Below, piece by piece: positions 1 to 6,677 of a stretch of DNA of 17,820 nucleotides. The DNA is from DATMXP01 sp964460935 (GTDB lineage: Bacteria > Acidobacteriota > Terriglobia > Terriglobales > Acidobacteriaceae): positions 1 through 17,820 of the forward strand of contig CAYWSM010000068.1 of the NCBI GenBank assembly GCA_964460935.1, read 5' to 3'. Made by a program: the position numbers and the translations under genes. The notes under the pieces are model-generated. The model had not been told where the DNA came from and searched no databases. It was given only the letters and a program-made list of their open reading frames with translations. Position 1 is the first letter of the stretch. Each line of letters opens with the position of its first letter.

Positions 1-404
1 ACTTCTTTGTTGTCGTGCTCGGATTTTCCGACGGGAACACTCTCGTGCGGAAGGTTCGGAATGCCTTTAAGGATGTCGTAGAAGCGAGCTTCGTCTTCTT
101 TGACGCGCTCTTCGAGCTGCGGCGTTTGGTCCTTCAGCGCCGTCACTTCGGCGGTGAGCTGGTTGAGTTCCGCCGTCTCTTCCGGTGTCAGGCCGCCCTT
201 CTTCTCTTTGCCTTTGAGCTGGCCGATGCGCTGCGAGTTGGCGTTACGCTTTTGTTTCGCCGCTTCGAGTTCGGCGATGGCCTTGCGGCGGTCCTGATCG
301 ATTTCGCGGAAATTGCCTAAAAGCTCGGCAGGATTGGCGCCGCGCTGGCGCAGTTTCTCTTCCACTAAATCAAGGTGTTCACGGACGAAGTTCAAGTCGA
401 GCAT
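1..404 (-). CDS. serS: Seryl-tRNA synthetase, N-terminal part (cut by window edge)
   Basis: Reading the minus strand from the ATG at 404-402 gives an open frame of 134 codons that runs off the left edge. It begins MLDLNFVREHLDLVEEKL and continues through RQRGANPAELL and EIDQDRRKAIAELEAAKQKRN to GIPNLPHESVPVGKSEHDN. This is the N-terminal tRNA-binding arm of class II seryl-tRNA synthetase: a long charged antiparallel coiled coil, roughly residues 30-105, followed by the family signature IPNLPH..VP.G. The enzyme charges tRNA-Ser with serine in the cytoplasm and also supplies Ser-tRNA for selenocysteine where that pathway exists. The catalytic domain with motifs 1-3 lies outside the window. I see no good Shine-Dalgarno sequence before the ATG; a hairpin at 416-449 lies just upstream. 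Confidence 0.95.
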   Translation of the reverse strand, partial: MLDLNFVREHLDLVEEKLRQRGANPAELLGNFREIDQDRRKAIAELEAAKQKRNANSQRIGQLKGKEKKGGLTPEETAELNQLTAEVTALKDQTPQLEERVKEDEARFYDILKGIPNLPHESVPVGKSEHDNKE

Positions 405-718
405 AGAAATAACTAATGTAACAGCCGCAAGCGGCGCTGTCAGTTACATGAAACCAAAGGACATGAACAGGTAGAGCAACTCTGTCCGGCAACTTGGGTC
501 TAAGATATGTCGTGACCAGATAGAAAAACTCCCCCGCTCCTGGCTGGTCATGGCCGGCCCTTGTCGATACCTGCGGCCCGTGATGCTGATTCGATTCGCC
601 AATTTGAAAGCGGCGTCCGATCGTGCTGATCGGCAAAACCTATGCCCACAGTTCTTTTTTACCCATGCGGAGCTGCAGCTCTGCGCCACTTCCACTACGT
701 CGACGATTTAGGAGGATT
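405..718. other. Intergenic region between serS and pal
   Basis: These 314 bases must hold the promoters of divergent serS and pal. Short open frames on the minus strand here have no ribosome binding site and no recognisable protein, so I call no gene. I looked for a tRNA cloverleaf and found none. The only clear structure is the hairpin at 416-449. Just before pal, AGGAGGA at 710-716 is its ribosome binding site. No convincing -35/-10 pair was found. Confidence 0.5.
416..449 (-). promoter_or_regulatory. Hairpin in the 5' leader of serS
   Basis: ATGTAA (416-421) pairs with TTACAT (444-449), and inside it CAGC (422-425) can pair with GCTG (436-439), enclosing a further CGC/GCG core. The structure ends 11 bases before the serS start codon, in its probable leader RNA. 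There is no U-run as in an intrinsic terminator and no T-box feature I recognise. It may affect serS translation or be incidental. Confidence 0.35.
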
Positions 719-1471
719 ATGAAGTTCAAACCTGTTCAGTTTTTAACAATTATGTTACTGCTTGCGTCCGCTGTGTTCCTCGCGGGTTGCCATAAAAAAG
801 TTGCCGTACAGACTCCACCGCCACCACCGCCGTCGGCCCAGCCAACCGCGACGCTCAGCGTCAGCCGTCCTGAGATTCAGAAAGGCGAAAGCACGGTCGT
901 GAGTTGGAACACCAGCAATGCCGATACGGTGACGATCGAAGGCCTTGGCACGGTTGAGGCCAGCGGCAGCAAGACCGTGAGCCCAGCGGAATCGACCACT
1001 TACAACCTGGCGGCAAAGGGCGCGGGCGGAGTAGCCAACGCTTCAGCCCGCGTGACCGTTAATCAGCCAGTCGCGGTGAAAGCTCCTGAGCCAACGCTCG
1101 CCGACCTGTTCGCGCAGAACGTAAAGGACGTTTACTTCGACTATGACAAGTACGGCATTCGTGCTTCGGACCAGGCGGCTGCGGAAGCCGATGCGAAATT
1201 CCTGGCCGCGCATCCGGACGCGAAAGTGCTGATTGAAGGGCACTGCGACGAACGCGGATCGGAAGAGTACAACCTTGGGCTAGGCGACAATCGCGCTGGA
1301 TCAACGCGCGACTTCCTGACCAAGTTGGGAGTGAACGCAAACCAGATCAAGACGATCAGCTACGGAAAAGAGAAGCCATTCTGTACGACGGGCGAAGACG
1401 AATCCTGCTTCCAGCAGAACCGGCGCGCGCATTTCGTATTGCAGACCGATAACACGAATCAAGGCCAATAG
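719..1471 (+). CDS. pal: Peptidoglycan-associated lipoprotein Pal (OmpA-family C-terminus)
   Basis: Pal is an outer-membrane lipoprotein that holds the membrane to peptidoglycan and works with Tol proteins in envelope constriction during division. The ATG at 719 was chosen over upstream in-frame codons because AGGAGGA sits at 710-716 and the product (250 aa) then starts with a lipoprotein signal, with lipobox LAGC and lipidation Cys24. A proline-rich linker follows at about residues 34-41, then an Ig-like beta domain at about 45-118 (SWNTSNAD, ESTTYNLAAKG). The OmpA-type peptidoglycan-binding domain runs from about 137 to the end (VYFDYDKYGIR at 138-148, GHCDERGSEEYN from 174, NRRAHF near the C-terminus). 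The Ig-like insert makes it longer than the roughly 170-aa enterobacterial Pal. No tolB or cpoB is adjacent here. A strong terminator follows. Confidence 0.93.
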   Translation: MKFKPVQFLTIMLLLASAVFLAGCHKKVAVQTPPPPPPSAQPTATLSVSRPEIQKGESTVVSWNTSNADTVTIEGLGTVEASGSKTVSPAESTTYNLAAKGAGGVANASARVTVNQPVAVKAPEPTLADLFAQNVKDVYFDYDKYGIRASDQAAAEADAKFLAAHPDAKVLIEGHCDERGSEEYNLGLGDNRAGSTRDFLTKLGVNANQIKTISYGKEKPFCTTGEDESCFQQNRRAHFVLQTDNTNQGQ

Positions 1472-1493
1472 CGGAAGTCCTCCTCCGCTGATT

Positions 1494-1523
1494 GGGCGGC
1501 CTGCAAAGGCCGCCCTTTCTTTT
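1494..1523 (+). terminator. Intrinsic terminator after pal
   Basis: An 8-bp perfect stem, GGGCGGCC (1494-1501) with GGCCGCCC (1508-1515), closes a 6-base loop and is followed by the T-rich tract TTTCTTTT (1516-1523). It lies 22 bases after the pal stop. It also sits before the convergent cytochrome gene's end and could work weakly for the other strand. Confidence 0.9.
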
Positions 1524-1531
1524 GGACCCTG

Positions 1532-1999
1532 CTATTTGCCGGACAATTTTCCGGAGGCGGCGGGACCGAGCGACTTCAGGTACGCGGTAATCGCTTCCGC
1601 GTCTGCCTTGTTGAATCGGAACTGCGGCATCGGAGGAGCGGCCATAGAGCCATCAGGCTTCTTGCCGGTGGTGAAGAAATCAATTGCCTGCTGCTCGGTC
1701 CAACCAGGCAGTCCGGCAATGCCGGGAGCCACAGCCATCCATCCCGGAACAGGTATGGTTGGCTTGAACATGAGCGCCGAGCCTTGCAGATGTTGAGCTT
1801 TGATGAACTGGCCCTTCTTGTCCATCGGCGTGTGGCAATCCTCGCACGCCCCCGCGCTTGTCACCAGATACTTACCGCGCGGGATTTTCGAATTAGGAAA
1901 GGGCTTTTGCGCAGAACCCGGTTTGGCGGTTTGTGAAACCGCGGTAATTGCTAAGACTGCTGCAAGCACAGATATGCCTGCAACCGCTCGCTTATTCAT
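1532..1999 (-). CDS. Exported monoheme cytochrome c
   Basis: This 155-aa protein starts at the ATG at 1999-1997, preceded on the minus strand by GGAGGA at 2008-2003; a longer in-frame reading upstream lacks such a site. Residues 1 to about 25 form a signal peptide (hydrophobic AGISVLAAVLAITAVS). The single heme site is CEDCH at residues 52-56 (Cys52 and Cys55 bind heme, His56 is the proximal ligand). The likely distal ligand is a Met in SMAAPPMPQF, probably Met124. The C-terminal helix DAEAITAYLKSLGP is typical of class I cytochrome c, which carries electrons in the periplasm. The partner oxidoreductase is not visible; the gene stands alone, divergent from a phosphatase. Confidence 0.88.
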   Translation of the reverse strand: MNKRAVAGISVLAAVLAITAVSQTAKPGSAQKPFPNSKIPRGKYLVTSAGACEDCHTPMDKKGQFIKAQHLQGSALMFKPTIPVPGWMAVAPGIAGLPGWTEQQAIDFFTTGKKPDGSMAAPPMPQFRFNKADAEAITAYLKSLGPAASGKLSGK

Positions 2000-2108
2000 T
2001 TGTCCTCCGATGAAACGCGTGAAGAGATTGGCGAGATAGTACAACGCGACGGTGAAGATTGTCGATGCAAGTTTGGGGCGGTTCTCCCGATTCGGTAAAC
2101 TAAGTTCA

Positions 2109-3743
2109 ATGCGCAAACACAGGTTCGAGACTCTGTCGGTCGCCGTCCTTCTTGTTCTGCTGCTTTCTACCGTTAACGTTTTTGCCTCTGCCTATAACGG
2201 TCATCCAAAGCTGGTCGTGGTGATCGTGATCGACCAATTCCGCGGGGATTACCTGGAACGTGGGCATGACGAATTCGGGCCGGGTGGTTTCCGGCTGTTC
2301 ACGGACAAGGGTGCGTGGTTTACGAACTGCAACTATAACTACGCGAACACGCGCACCGCGCCGGGACACGCGACATTATTTACCGGCACCTACATCAATG
2401 GCCATGGCATTCAGAACAACGAATGGTGGGACGCCACGCGCAAAAAGATGGTGACCTCGGTCGAGGATTCCGCAACCGAGATCGTGGGCGCGAGCGGGCA
2501 TGAAGACGGCGCTTCCCCACACAACTTGCTGGCTGACACCATTGGTGACGAACTGCGATTGGCGACCGATGGCAAATCAAGGGTGTTCGCGATCTCACTG
2601 AAGGACCGCGCATCGGTGTTGCCGGCGGGGTACTCCGGCACGGCTTACTGGACAGACCACCTCACTGGCGCTTTCATCACCTCGTCGTACTACATGAATC
2701 GGTTGCCCGAATGGGTACAGGCATTCGATAAGGCGGACCACGCGGGAGCGTATTGGAACCGCGATTGGAAGGTCGGCGACAAAGTATTGCGCAGCACAAC
2801 GAAGCCGGCGCAAATCACGGAACGTGAAAACTGGTATGAGATCGTAGGCTCGACTCCATTCGCCAACGAGTACGAATTGGAATTCGCCCGAGAGTTGATC
2901 GCGCAGGAAAAACTGGGAAAGGGACCAACCACCGATCTGCTGCTGATTAGTCTTTCGCCGAACGATATCCTCGTACACAAAACGGGTCCGAACTCGGACG
3001 AGAGCCGCGCAATGGTGCAGGCTCTGGACCGCGACCTCGCGCAGTTCTTTAGCTACCTGGGGCAGACTGTCGGGCTGGATAACATTTGGATGGCGCTCTC
3101 GGCCGACCATGGCGTGTCTCCGGCTCCGTCGTATGCTAGCGAACTGCGTATTCCGGCGGCTTATATCGATCCGCAGTCTCGCAACACGCTGAACGCACAA
3201 TTGAAAGCGAAGCTGGTGAAACCGGGCTCGCCGGCTAGCTCGGACGAAAACCTGTCGAATTTTGTACCCAAGGTAGATTGGCCACTGGTGTTGCTGAACC
3301 CCGATGCCTTCGCGGCGGCGAAGGTCGGCGAAGAAGATGCAGAACGGATGGTGGCCGAGTTCTTCAAGCCCTACGGTATTCGTGGATACCGTACGCGCGC
3401 GGAACTGGCGCGGCACGATGTGGCTCTCGATCCTATGGGGCAGAAATACCTGAACAGCCTGTCACCGCGCGCGGGGTGGCTGGTATTTCTCCAGTCGCCG
3501 CCATTCTTCGTCGGAGGGTCGGGCGGCACAGATCACGCGCAGCCCTACAGCTATGACACGCACGTACCGCTGGCGTTCTATGGCCAGCCGTTTCGGCAAG
3601 GCGTGTATCGCGGCCGCTGTGAGACGGTGGATCTTGCGGTGACCTTGTCGAATCTATTAGGAGTGAACTCTCCAACAGCAGCGGTAGGCCGGGTGCTGAC
3701 CGAAGCACTGCGGCTGGAATCCGCGCCTGAGGCATCGAAATGA
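2109..3743 (+). CDS. PafA-like alkaline phosphatase, exported
   Basis: A 544-aa alkaline-phosphatase-superfamily enzyme that should release phosphate from phosphomonoesters in the periplasm using two zinc ions. The ATG at 2109 is chosen because it gives a signal peptide (VAVLLVLLLSTVNVFASA); a GTG at 2052 would put extra residues before it. Visible residues: metal ligand Asp42 (VIDQFRGDY), nucleophile Thr83 (NTRTAPGHATLFTG), Asn104 (QNNEWW), Lys165 and Arg167 (SLKDRASVLPAG), Asp and His in SPNDILVHKTGPNS, Asp-His in SADHGVSP, and the last His in GTDHAQPYSYDTHVP. The spacing of Asp42, Thr83, Asn104 and the KDR motif follows PafA (D38, T79, N100, K162, R164, from memory), which favours a monoesterase over a phosphodiesterase. 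The stop overlaps the pyrD start by 4 bases (ATGA), implying translational coupling. Confidence 0.9.
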   Translation: MRKHRFETLSVAVLLVLLLSTVNVFASAYNGHPKLVVVIVIDQFRGDYLERGHDEFGPGGFRLFTDKGAWFTNCNYNYANTRTAPGHATLFTGTYINGHGIQNNEWWDATRKKMVTSVEDSATEIVGASGHEDGASPHNLLADTIGDELRLATDGKSRVFAISLKDRASVLPAGYSGTAYWTDHLTGAFITSSYYMNRLPEWVQAFDKADHAGAYWNRDWKVGDKVLRSTTKPAQITERENWYEIVGSTPFANEYELEFARELIAQEKLGKGPTTDLLLISLSPNDILVHKTGPNSDESRAMVQALDRDLAQFFSYLGQTVGLDNIWMALSADHGVSPAPSYASELRIPAAYIDPQSRNTLNAQLKAKLVKPGSPASSDENLSNFVPKVDWPLVLLNPDAFAAAKVGEEDAERMVAEFFKPYGIRGYRTRAELARHDVALDPMGQKYLNSLSPRAGWLVFLQSPPFFVGGSGGTDHAQPYSYDTHVPLAFYGQPFRQGVYRGRCETVDLAVTLSNLLGVNSPTAAVGRVLTEALRLESAPEASK

Positions 3744-4705
3744 GCGCAACCTCTACTCCTCCACGTCCGCGACGCGGACCGCAACCGAAGCCGGACCTGA
3801 GTGTCCATTTCGCCGGGCTGTCGTTAAAGAATCCGGTGATTGCAGCCAGCGGCACGTTCAGCTATGGCGTGGAGTTCGAAGACGTGGTCACGCTGGACAA
3901 ACTGGGCGGCTTTGTCGTGAAAGGCCTTTCGCGCGAGCCGATGCCGGGCAATCCTCCGCCGCGTCTGTTCGAAACAGCGGCGGGAATGCTGAATTCCATC
4001 GGGCTGCAGAACATCGGCGTGGAAGCTTTCATCAACGAGAAACTGCCGCATCTGCGGAAGCTCAAGGGCGTGAACGTCATCGCAAACGTCTTCGGCGGAT
4101 GCCGCGAAGATTATGAAGCAGTGATCCGCGCGCTGAACCAGGCGGAAGGCGTTGCGGCGTACGAACTGAACGTGTCGTGCCCGAACGTGAAGCAAGGCGG
4201 CATCGCCTTCGGCACCGATCCCGGGATGCTGATGGAACTAGTGGCGATGTGCAAGAGCGCAGCGCGGAAGCCGCTGATTGTAAAGCTGTCACCGAACGTG
4301 ACCAGTATTCCAAGGATGGCGCGGGCGGCGGCTGATGCAGGCGCCGACGCGATCTCGCTGGTGAACACATTCTCGGCGATGGCGATCGACGCCGAGACGC
4401 GCAAGCCGCGGATTGCGACGGTTACCGGCGGACTTTCAGGTCCGGCGATCAAGCCGATTGCGCTGCGCATGGTGTATGAAGCGTCGCACTCGGTGGACAT
4501 CCCGGTGATCGGCATGGGCGGAATCTCGACGGCGGTGGACATCATCGAGTTCATCCTGGCAGGCGCGGCGGCGGTCGAGGTGGGCACAGCAAACTATTGG
4601 GATCCGTGCGCCACAGAGAAACTGGTCGATGCACTTGAGAGCTGGTGCTTCGAGCACAACATCGAGAAGATCACGGATCTGGTTGGCGGGCTGAACACAG
4701 AATAA
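3740..4705 (+). CDS. pyrD: Dihydroorotate dehydrogenase, class 1B type
   Basis: This 321-aa cytoplasmic flavoenzyme oxidises dihydroorotate to orotate in pyrimidine synthesis. Family features are LKNPVIAASGTFSYG at about 29-43, Lys61 of the FMN site (VVKGLS), NSIGLQN at 85-91, the catalytic Cys147 in NVSCPNVKQGG, IVKLSPNV, GGLSGPAIKP and GMGGISTAVD. A catalytic Cys with this NVSCPNVK.GG context points to class 1, most like 1B, which normally pairs with the iron-sulfur/FAD subunit PyrK and uses NAD. No pyrK is present in the window. The proline- and arginine-rich first 18 residues (PPRPRRGPQPKP) are an unusual extension. The start overlaps the phosphatase stop, so the two are probably co-transcribed. 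An octamer repeat array begins 5 bases after the stop. Confidence 0.94.
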   Translation: MSATSTPPRPRRGPQPKPDLSVHFAGLSLKNPVIAASGTFSYGVEFEDVVTLDKLGGFVVKGLSREPMPGNPPPRLFETAAGMLNSIGLQNIGVEAFINEKLPHLRKLKGVNVIANVFGGCREDYEAVIRALNQAEGVAAYELNVSCPNVKQGGIAFGTDPGMLMELVAMCKSAARKPLIVKLSPNVTSIPRMARAAADAGADAISLVNTFSAMAIDAETRKPRIATVTGGLSGPAIKPIALRMVYEASHSVDIPVIGMGGISTAVDIIEFILAGAAAVEVGTANYWDPCATEKLVDALESWCFEHNIEKITDLVGGLNTE

Positions 4706-4709
4706 GAAA

Positions 4710-4765
4710 ATCTGGCTATCTGAATAGCTGAATATCAGGTGATCGGGTGAGCTGATGATCTGGTG
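4710..4765 (+). repeat. Octamer repeat array, left half (7 units)
   Basis: Seven contiguous 8-base units read ATCTGGCT, ATCTGAAT, AGCTGAAT, ATCAGGTG, ATCGGGTG, AGCTGATG, ATCTGGTG. The pattern is roughly A-T-C-N-G-R-N-N, with positions 1, 3 and 5 invariant. The array starts 5 bases after the pyrD stop codon. It faces an inverted array of the same unit at 4782-4845 across a 16-base spacer. Confidence 0.85.
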
Positions 4766-4781
4766 AGTGTTTCCGAGTTCT

Positions 4782-4845
4782 ATCCAGATAATCAGATAGC
4801 CAGATATTCAGATCACCCGATCATCAGATCGTCTGATCACCTGAT
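4782..4845 (-). repeat. Octamer repeat array, right half, inverted (8 units)
   Basis: Read on the minus strand from 4845 downwards, eight contiguous units are ATCAGGTG, ATCAGACG, ATCTGATG, ATCGGGTG, ATCTGAAT, ATCTGGCT, ATCTGATT, ATCTGGAT. This is the same pattern as 4710-4765 but opposite orientation, so RNA from either strand could fold into an imperfect hairpin with several alternative registers. It ends 62 bases before the next gene's start. Confidence 0.85.
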
Positions 4846-4907
4846 GTTTCTACGGTTTCCGACTCAGTTACTACGAAGTCACTCCCGTTTCCACAGCGAT
4901 TTCCCGT

Positions 4908-5720
4908 ATGCTCCGCGCTATGGTATCGGTGTCGATCCTGGCGAGTGGGAGTCGTGGCAACTGCACGATGGTCTCGACCTCTCGCACGCGGATACTTGTC
5001 GATGCCGGCCTCTCGGCGCGCGAAACCTTCCGGCGCATGCAGATGGTGGGCGAAAGCCCGCAATCGCTCTCGGCCATCGTCATTTCACACGAGCACTCGG
5101 ATCACGTGGCCGGGGTGTGCACGTTGGCGAAGAAGCTGCGGATTCCGGTGTACATGACGCCCGCCGCACATAACGCGTTCGAGCGCAGCGAACGCGACAA
5201 GGACCGGGAAGGGCCGGTGCTGGCGCACTGCGAGCACTTCCGTCCGGGATACGCGTTCCAGATCGGCGATATTTCCGTGATGCCATTCACCATCCCGCAT
5301 GACGCGGCCGATCCGGTGGCGTTTACGCTGCGGGCGGAAGGCGTGAAGGTCGGCGTGGTGACCGATCTCGGATACATGCCAGCGAGCGTGGCGCAGCATA
5401 TTCGCGGATGCGATGTGCTGATGATCGAGTCGAATCACGACCTGGAGATGTTGCGGATCGGGCCGTATCCGTGGTCGGTCAAGCAGCGCGTGATGTCCCG
5501 TCTTGGGCATTTGTCCAATGACGCTCTCGCTGATTTCTTCCGCAGCGGCTATGATGGAAATGCAGCATTCGTGGTACTTGCGCATCTAAGCGAACACAAT
5601 AATCACCCGGAGATCGCACGCACGGCAGCGGAGCGCGCGCTCTCGGATCGGCTGAGTTTGCTGCAAAACCGCCTGATGCTGGCTTCGCAAACACAGCCGT
5701 TGGAGCCGCTCAGGTTTTAG
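4908..5720 (+). CDS. WalJ/YycJ-type metallo-beta-lactamase-fold hydrolase
   Basis: A 270-aa cytoplasmic MBL-fold protein. The N-terminus SVSILASGSRGNCTMV matches the YycJ/WalJ family opening (LxSGSxGN). The metal motif is HEHSDH at residues 61-66, and later segments VGVVTDLGY, IESNHD, GHLSND and VLAHLSEHNNHPEIA are further family blocks with probable metal-binding His and Asp. Related proteins are proposed nucleases linked to cell-wall or DNA metabolism; the substrate here is unknown. Two ATG codons (4908 and 4920) are possible and neither has a clear ribosome binding site; the second matches the usual family start better. The next gene begins within 6 bases of the stop, so the pair is probably an operon. 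Confidence 0.87.
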   Translation: MLRAMVSVSILASGSRGNCTMVSTSRTRILVDAGLSARETFRRMQMVGESPQSLSAIVISHEHSDHVAGVCTLAKKLRIPVYMTPAAHNAFERSERDKDREGPVLAHCEHFRPGYAFQIGDISVMPFTIPHDAADPVAFTLRAEGVKVGVVTDLGYMPASVAQHIRGCDVLMIESNHDLEMLRIGPYPWSVKQRVMSRLGHLSNDALADFFRSGYDGNAAFVVLAHLSEHNNHPEIARTAAERALSDRLSLLQNRLMLASQTQPLEPLRF

Positions 5721-5726
5721 TTGCGA

Positions 5727-6170
5727 ATGAAAACGCAGTGTACCGATAAGGTTGTAGGCGACATACTCGCCAGTTGGCGATACGACATTTCCGGCATCTT
5801 CCCGGAGATGCGCGGAGACTACGAGGCCCATTTCGCCGAATGCGAACACTGCCGGGCGCGCCGCAGACTTCACCGCACCATCGACTTCGCTCTCATCGGA
5901 TTGGCGACGCTTTCGGCCTTTGTCTTCATGCTGGCGTTCGCCATCATTCACTACCTGAAGCCGCAACACGCCTTTATTCTGGAAGTCGGCTCCCTGGCCG
6001 GATTCGCGCTATCGGCGCTGATCTGGCTGGCGGTGGCCGTAGCGACTCCAGCGCCAGTGGTCGCCGTCAACGCAGCCCGCCATCAAGCTAAGAGGGTCCA
6101 CGAAAGACTCCCCGAAAAAATCAAAGAGAAGATTCCGGAAGAGCTGTGGGTGAGAATTGCGGGAGAGTAG
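5727..6170 (+). CDS. Zinc-finger (zf-HC2-like) two-pass membrane protein
   Basis: A 147-aa protein. Near the N-terminus His35, Cys39 and Cys42 (HFAECEHC), perhaps with Cys5, form the H-x3-C-x2-C pattern of the anti-sigma-factor zinc finger. Two hydrophobic segments follow at about 54-77 (ALIGLATLSAFVFMLAFAII) and 83-110, then a charged tail (KRVHERLPEKIKEKIPEEL). In anti-sigma factors this finger binds a sigma factor on the cytoplasmic side, but no sigma gene is adjacent, so a regulatory role is only possible. The ATG at 5727 is chosen; a TTG at 5721 directly abuts the upstream stop. The gene follows the MBL-fold hydrolase in the same direction and a heptamer repeat begins 4 bases after its stop. 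Confidence 0.75.
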   Translation: MKTQCTDKVVGDILASWRYDISGIFPEMRGDYEAHFAECEHCRARRRLHRTIDFALIGLATLSAFVFMLAFAIIHYLKPQHAFILEVGSLAGFALSALIWLAVAVATPAPVVAVNAARHQAKRVHERLPEKIKEKIPEELWVRIAGE

Positions 6171-6174
6171 CTTT

Positions 6175-6195
6175 GTGGTCAGTGGACAGTGAACC
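6175..6195 (+). repeat. Heptamer repeat, left flank of broken gene (3 units)
   Basis: Three 7-base units read GTGGTCA, GTGGACA, GTGAACC, followed by G. They begin 4 bases after the stop of the zinc-finger gene. The same units occur in opposite orientation at 6643-6677, so the pair forms imperfect inverted repeats around the four-helix-bundle remnant. Confidence 0.8.
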
Positions 6196-6215
6196 GTATG
6201 TGCTCACCACCTCAG

Positions 6216-6576
6216 CTATTTGCGGGGAAGAGACTTCATTAGGGCGTTCAGTATTCTAATCACGTCCTTCCATATCTGCGATATCTCCTGCAGTTGACCT
6301 GGAGTCAGAAAGCGGAGCTTGCCCGCAATGTGGATCTGAGTTTCAATCTCGTGAAGCGAACCACGAGCAATGCCAAGAAAGTGCTGAAACTCACCGGTTG
6401 TGGCACGTCCTTGCCCCTCAGCGATATTACTTGGACCGAAACTGCGGCTCGTCGTAATTGGCTCTTCAGGCCGTAAATCTCCTGATCCGGAAAGGTTTGA
6501 GTAGCGGCATAAATCAAAGTGACCAAATCGATTGCTCTCTGCCAGAACGCAGATCTTTATAGTCCTGTACGGGCAA
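6216..6576 (-). pseudogene. Four-helix-bundle protein (23S rRNA intervening-sequence type), two frameshifts
   Basis: Joined across frames, the minus strand encodes a typical protein of about 120 aa: MPVQDYKDLR, then WQRAIDLVTLIYAATQTFP and GLKSQLRRAAVSV, then PSNIAEGQGRATTGEFQHFL and LHEIETQIHIAGKL to the stop at 6218-6216. This matches the four-helix-bundle family (DLxVWQKAIDLV, QLRRAAVSIPSNIAEG). It is split by two single-base deletions: near 6545-6546, between DLR and WQRA, and near 6434-6435, between AVSV and PSNIAEG. The probable start is TTG at 6576-6574 with GGAGAG upstream. Function of the family is unknown; members are often found in rRNA inserts or near small repeats. Two independent deletions outside homopolymers favour real decay over sequencing error. 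Confidence 0.85.
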
Positions 6577-6642
6577 GAAGACTCTCCGTAACAAGCTTCT
6601 TCACTCGAAAACGTAATATCAGTGCGCCAAGTCACATGTGGC

Positions 6643-6677
6643 GGTTTACTGTCCACCGTCCACTGACCACTATTCAC
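6643..6677 (-). repeat. Heptamer repeat, right flank (4-5 units, inverted)
   Basis: On the minus strand from 6670 downwards the units are GTGGTCA, GTGGACG, GTGGACA, GTAAACC, then G. A fifth diverged unit, GTGAATA, lies upstream at 6677-6671. Compared with the left flank (6175-6195) this copy has one extra internal heptamer. It overlaps the last codons and the stop of the membrane-protein gene at 6670-7029. Confidence 0.8.

Noticed and set aside
405..718. tRNA gene or T-box between serS and pal
   Set aside because: Some D-arm-like and T-arm-like words occur, but no acceptor stem or anticodon arm can be formed, and no T-box sequence or terminator/antiterminator pair is present.
2595..3416. Minus-strand open frame of 273 codons opposite the phosphatase
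   Set aside because: Antisense to a gene whose catalytic residues are all identifiable; no ribosome binding site or family.
4710..4845. CRISPR array
   Set aside because: Units are 8 bases, contiguous, degenerate and without spacers; no cas genes in the window.
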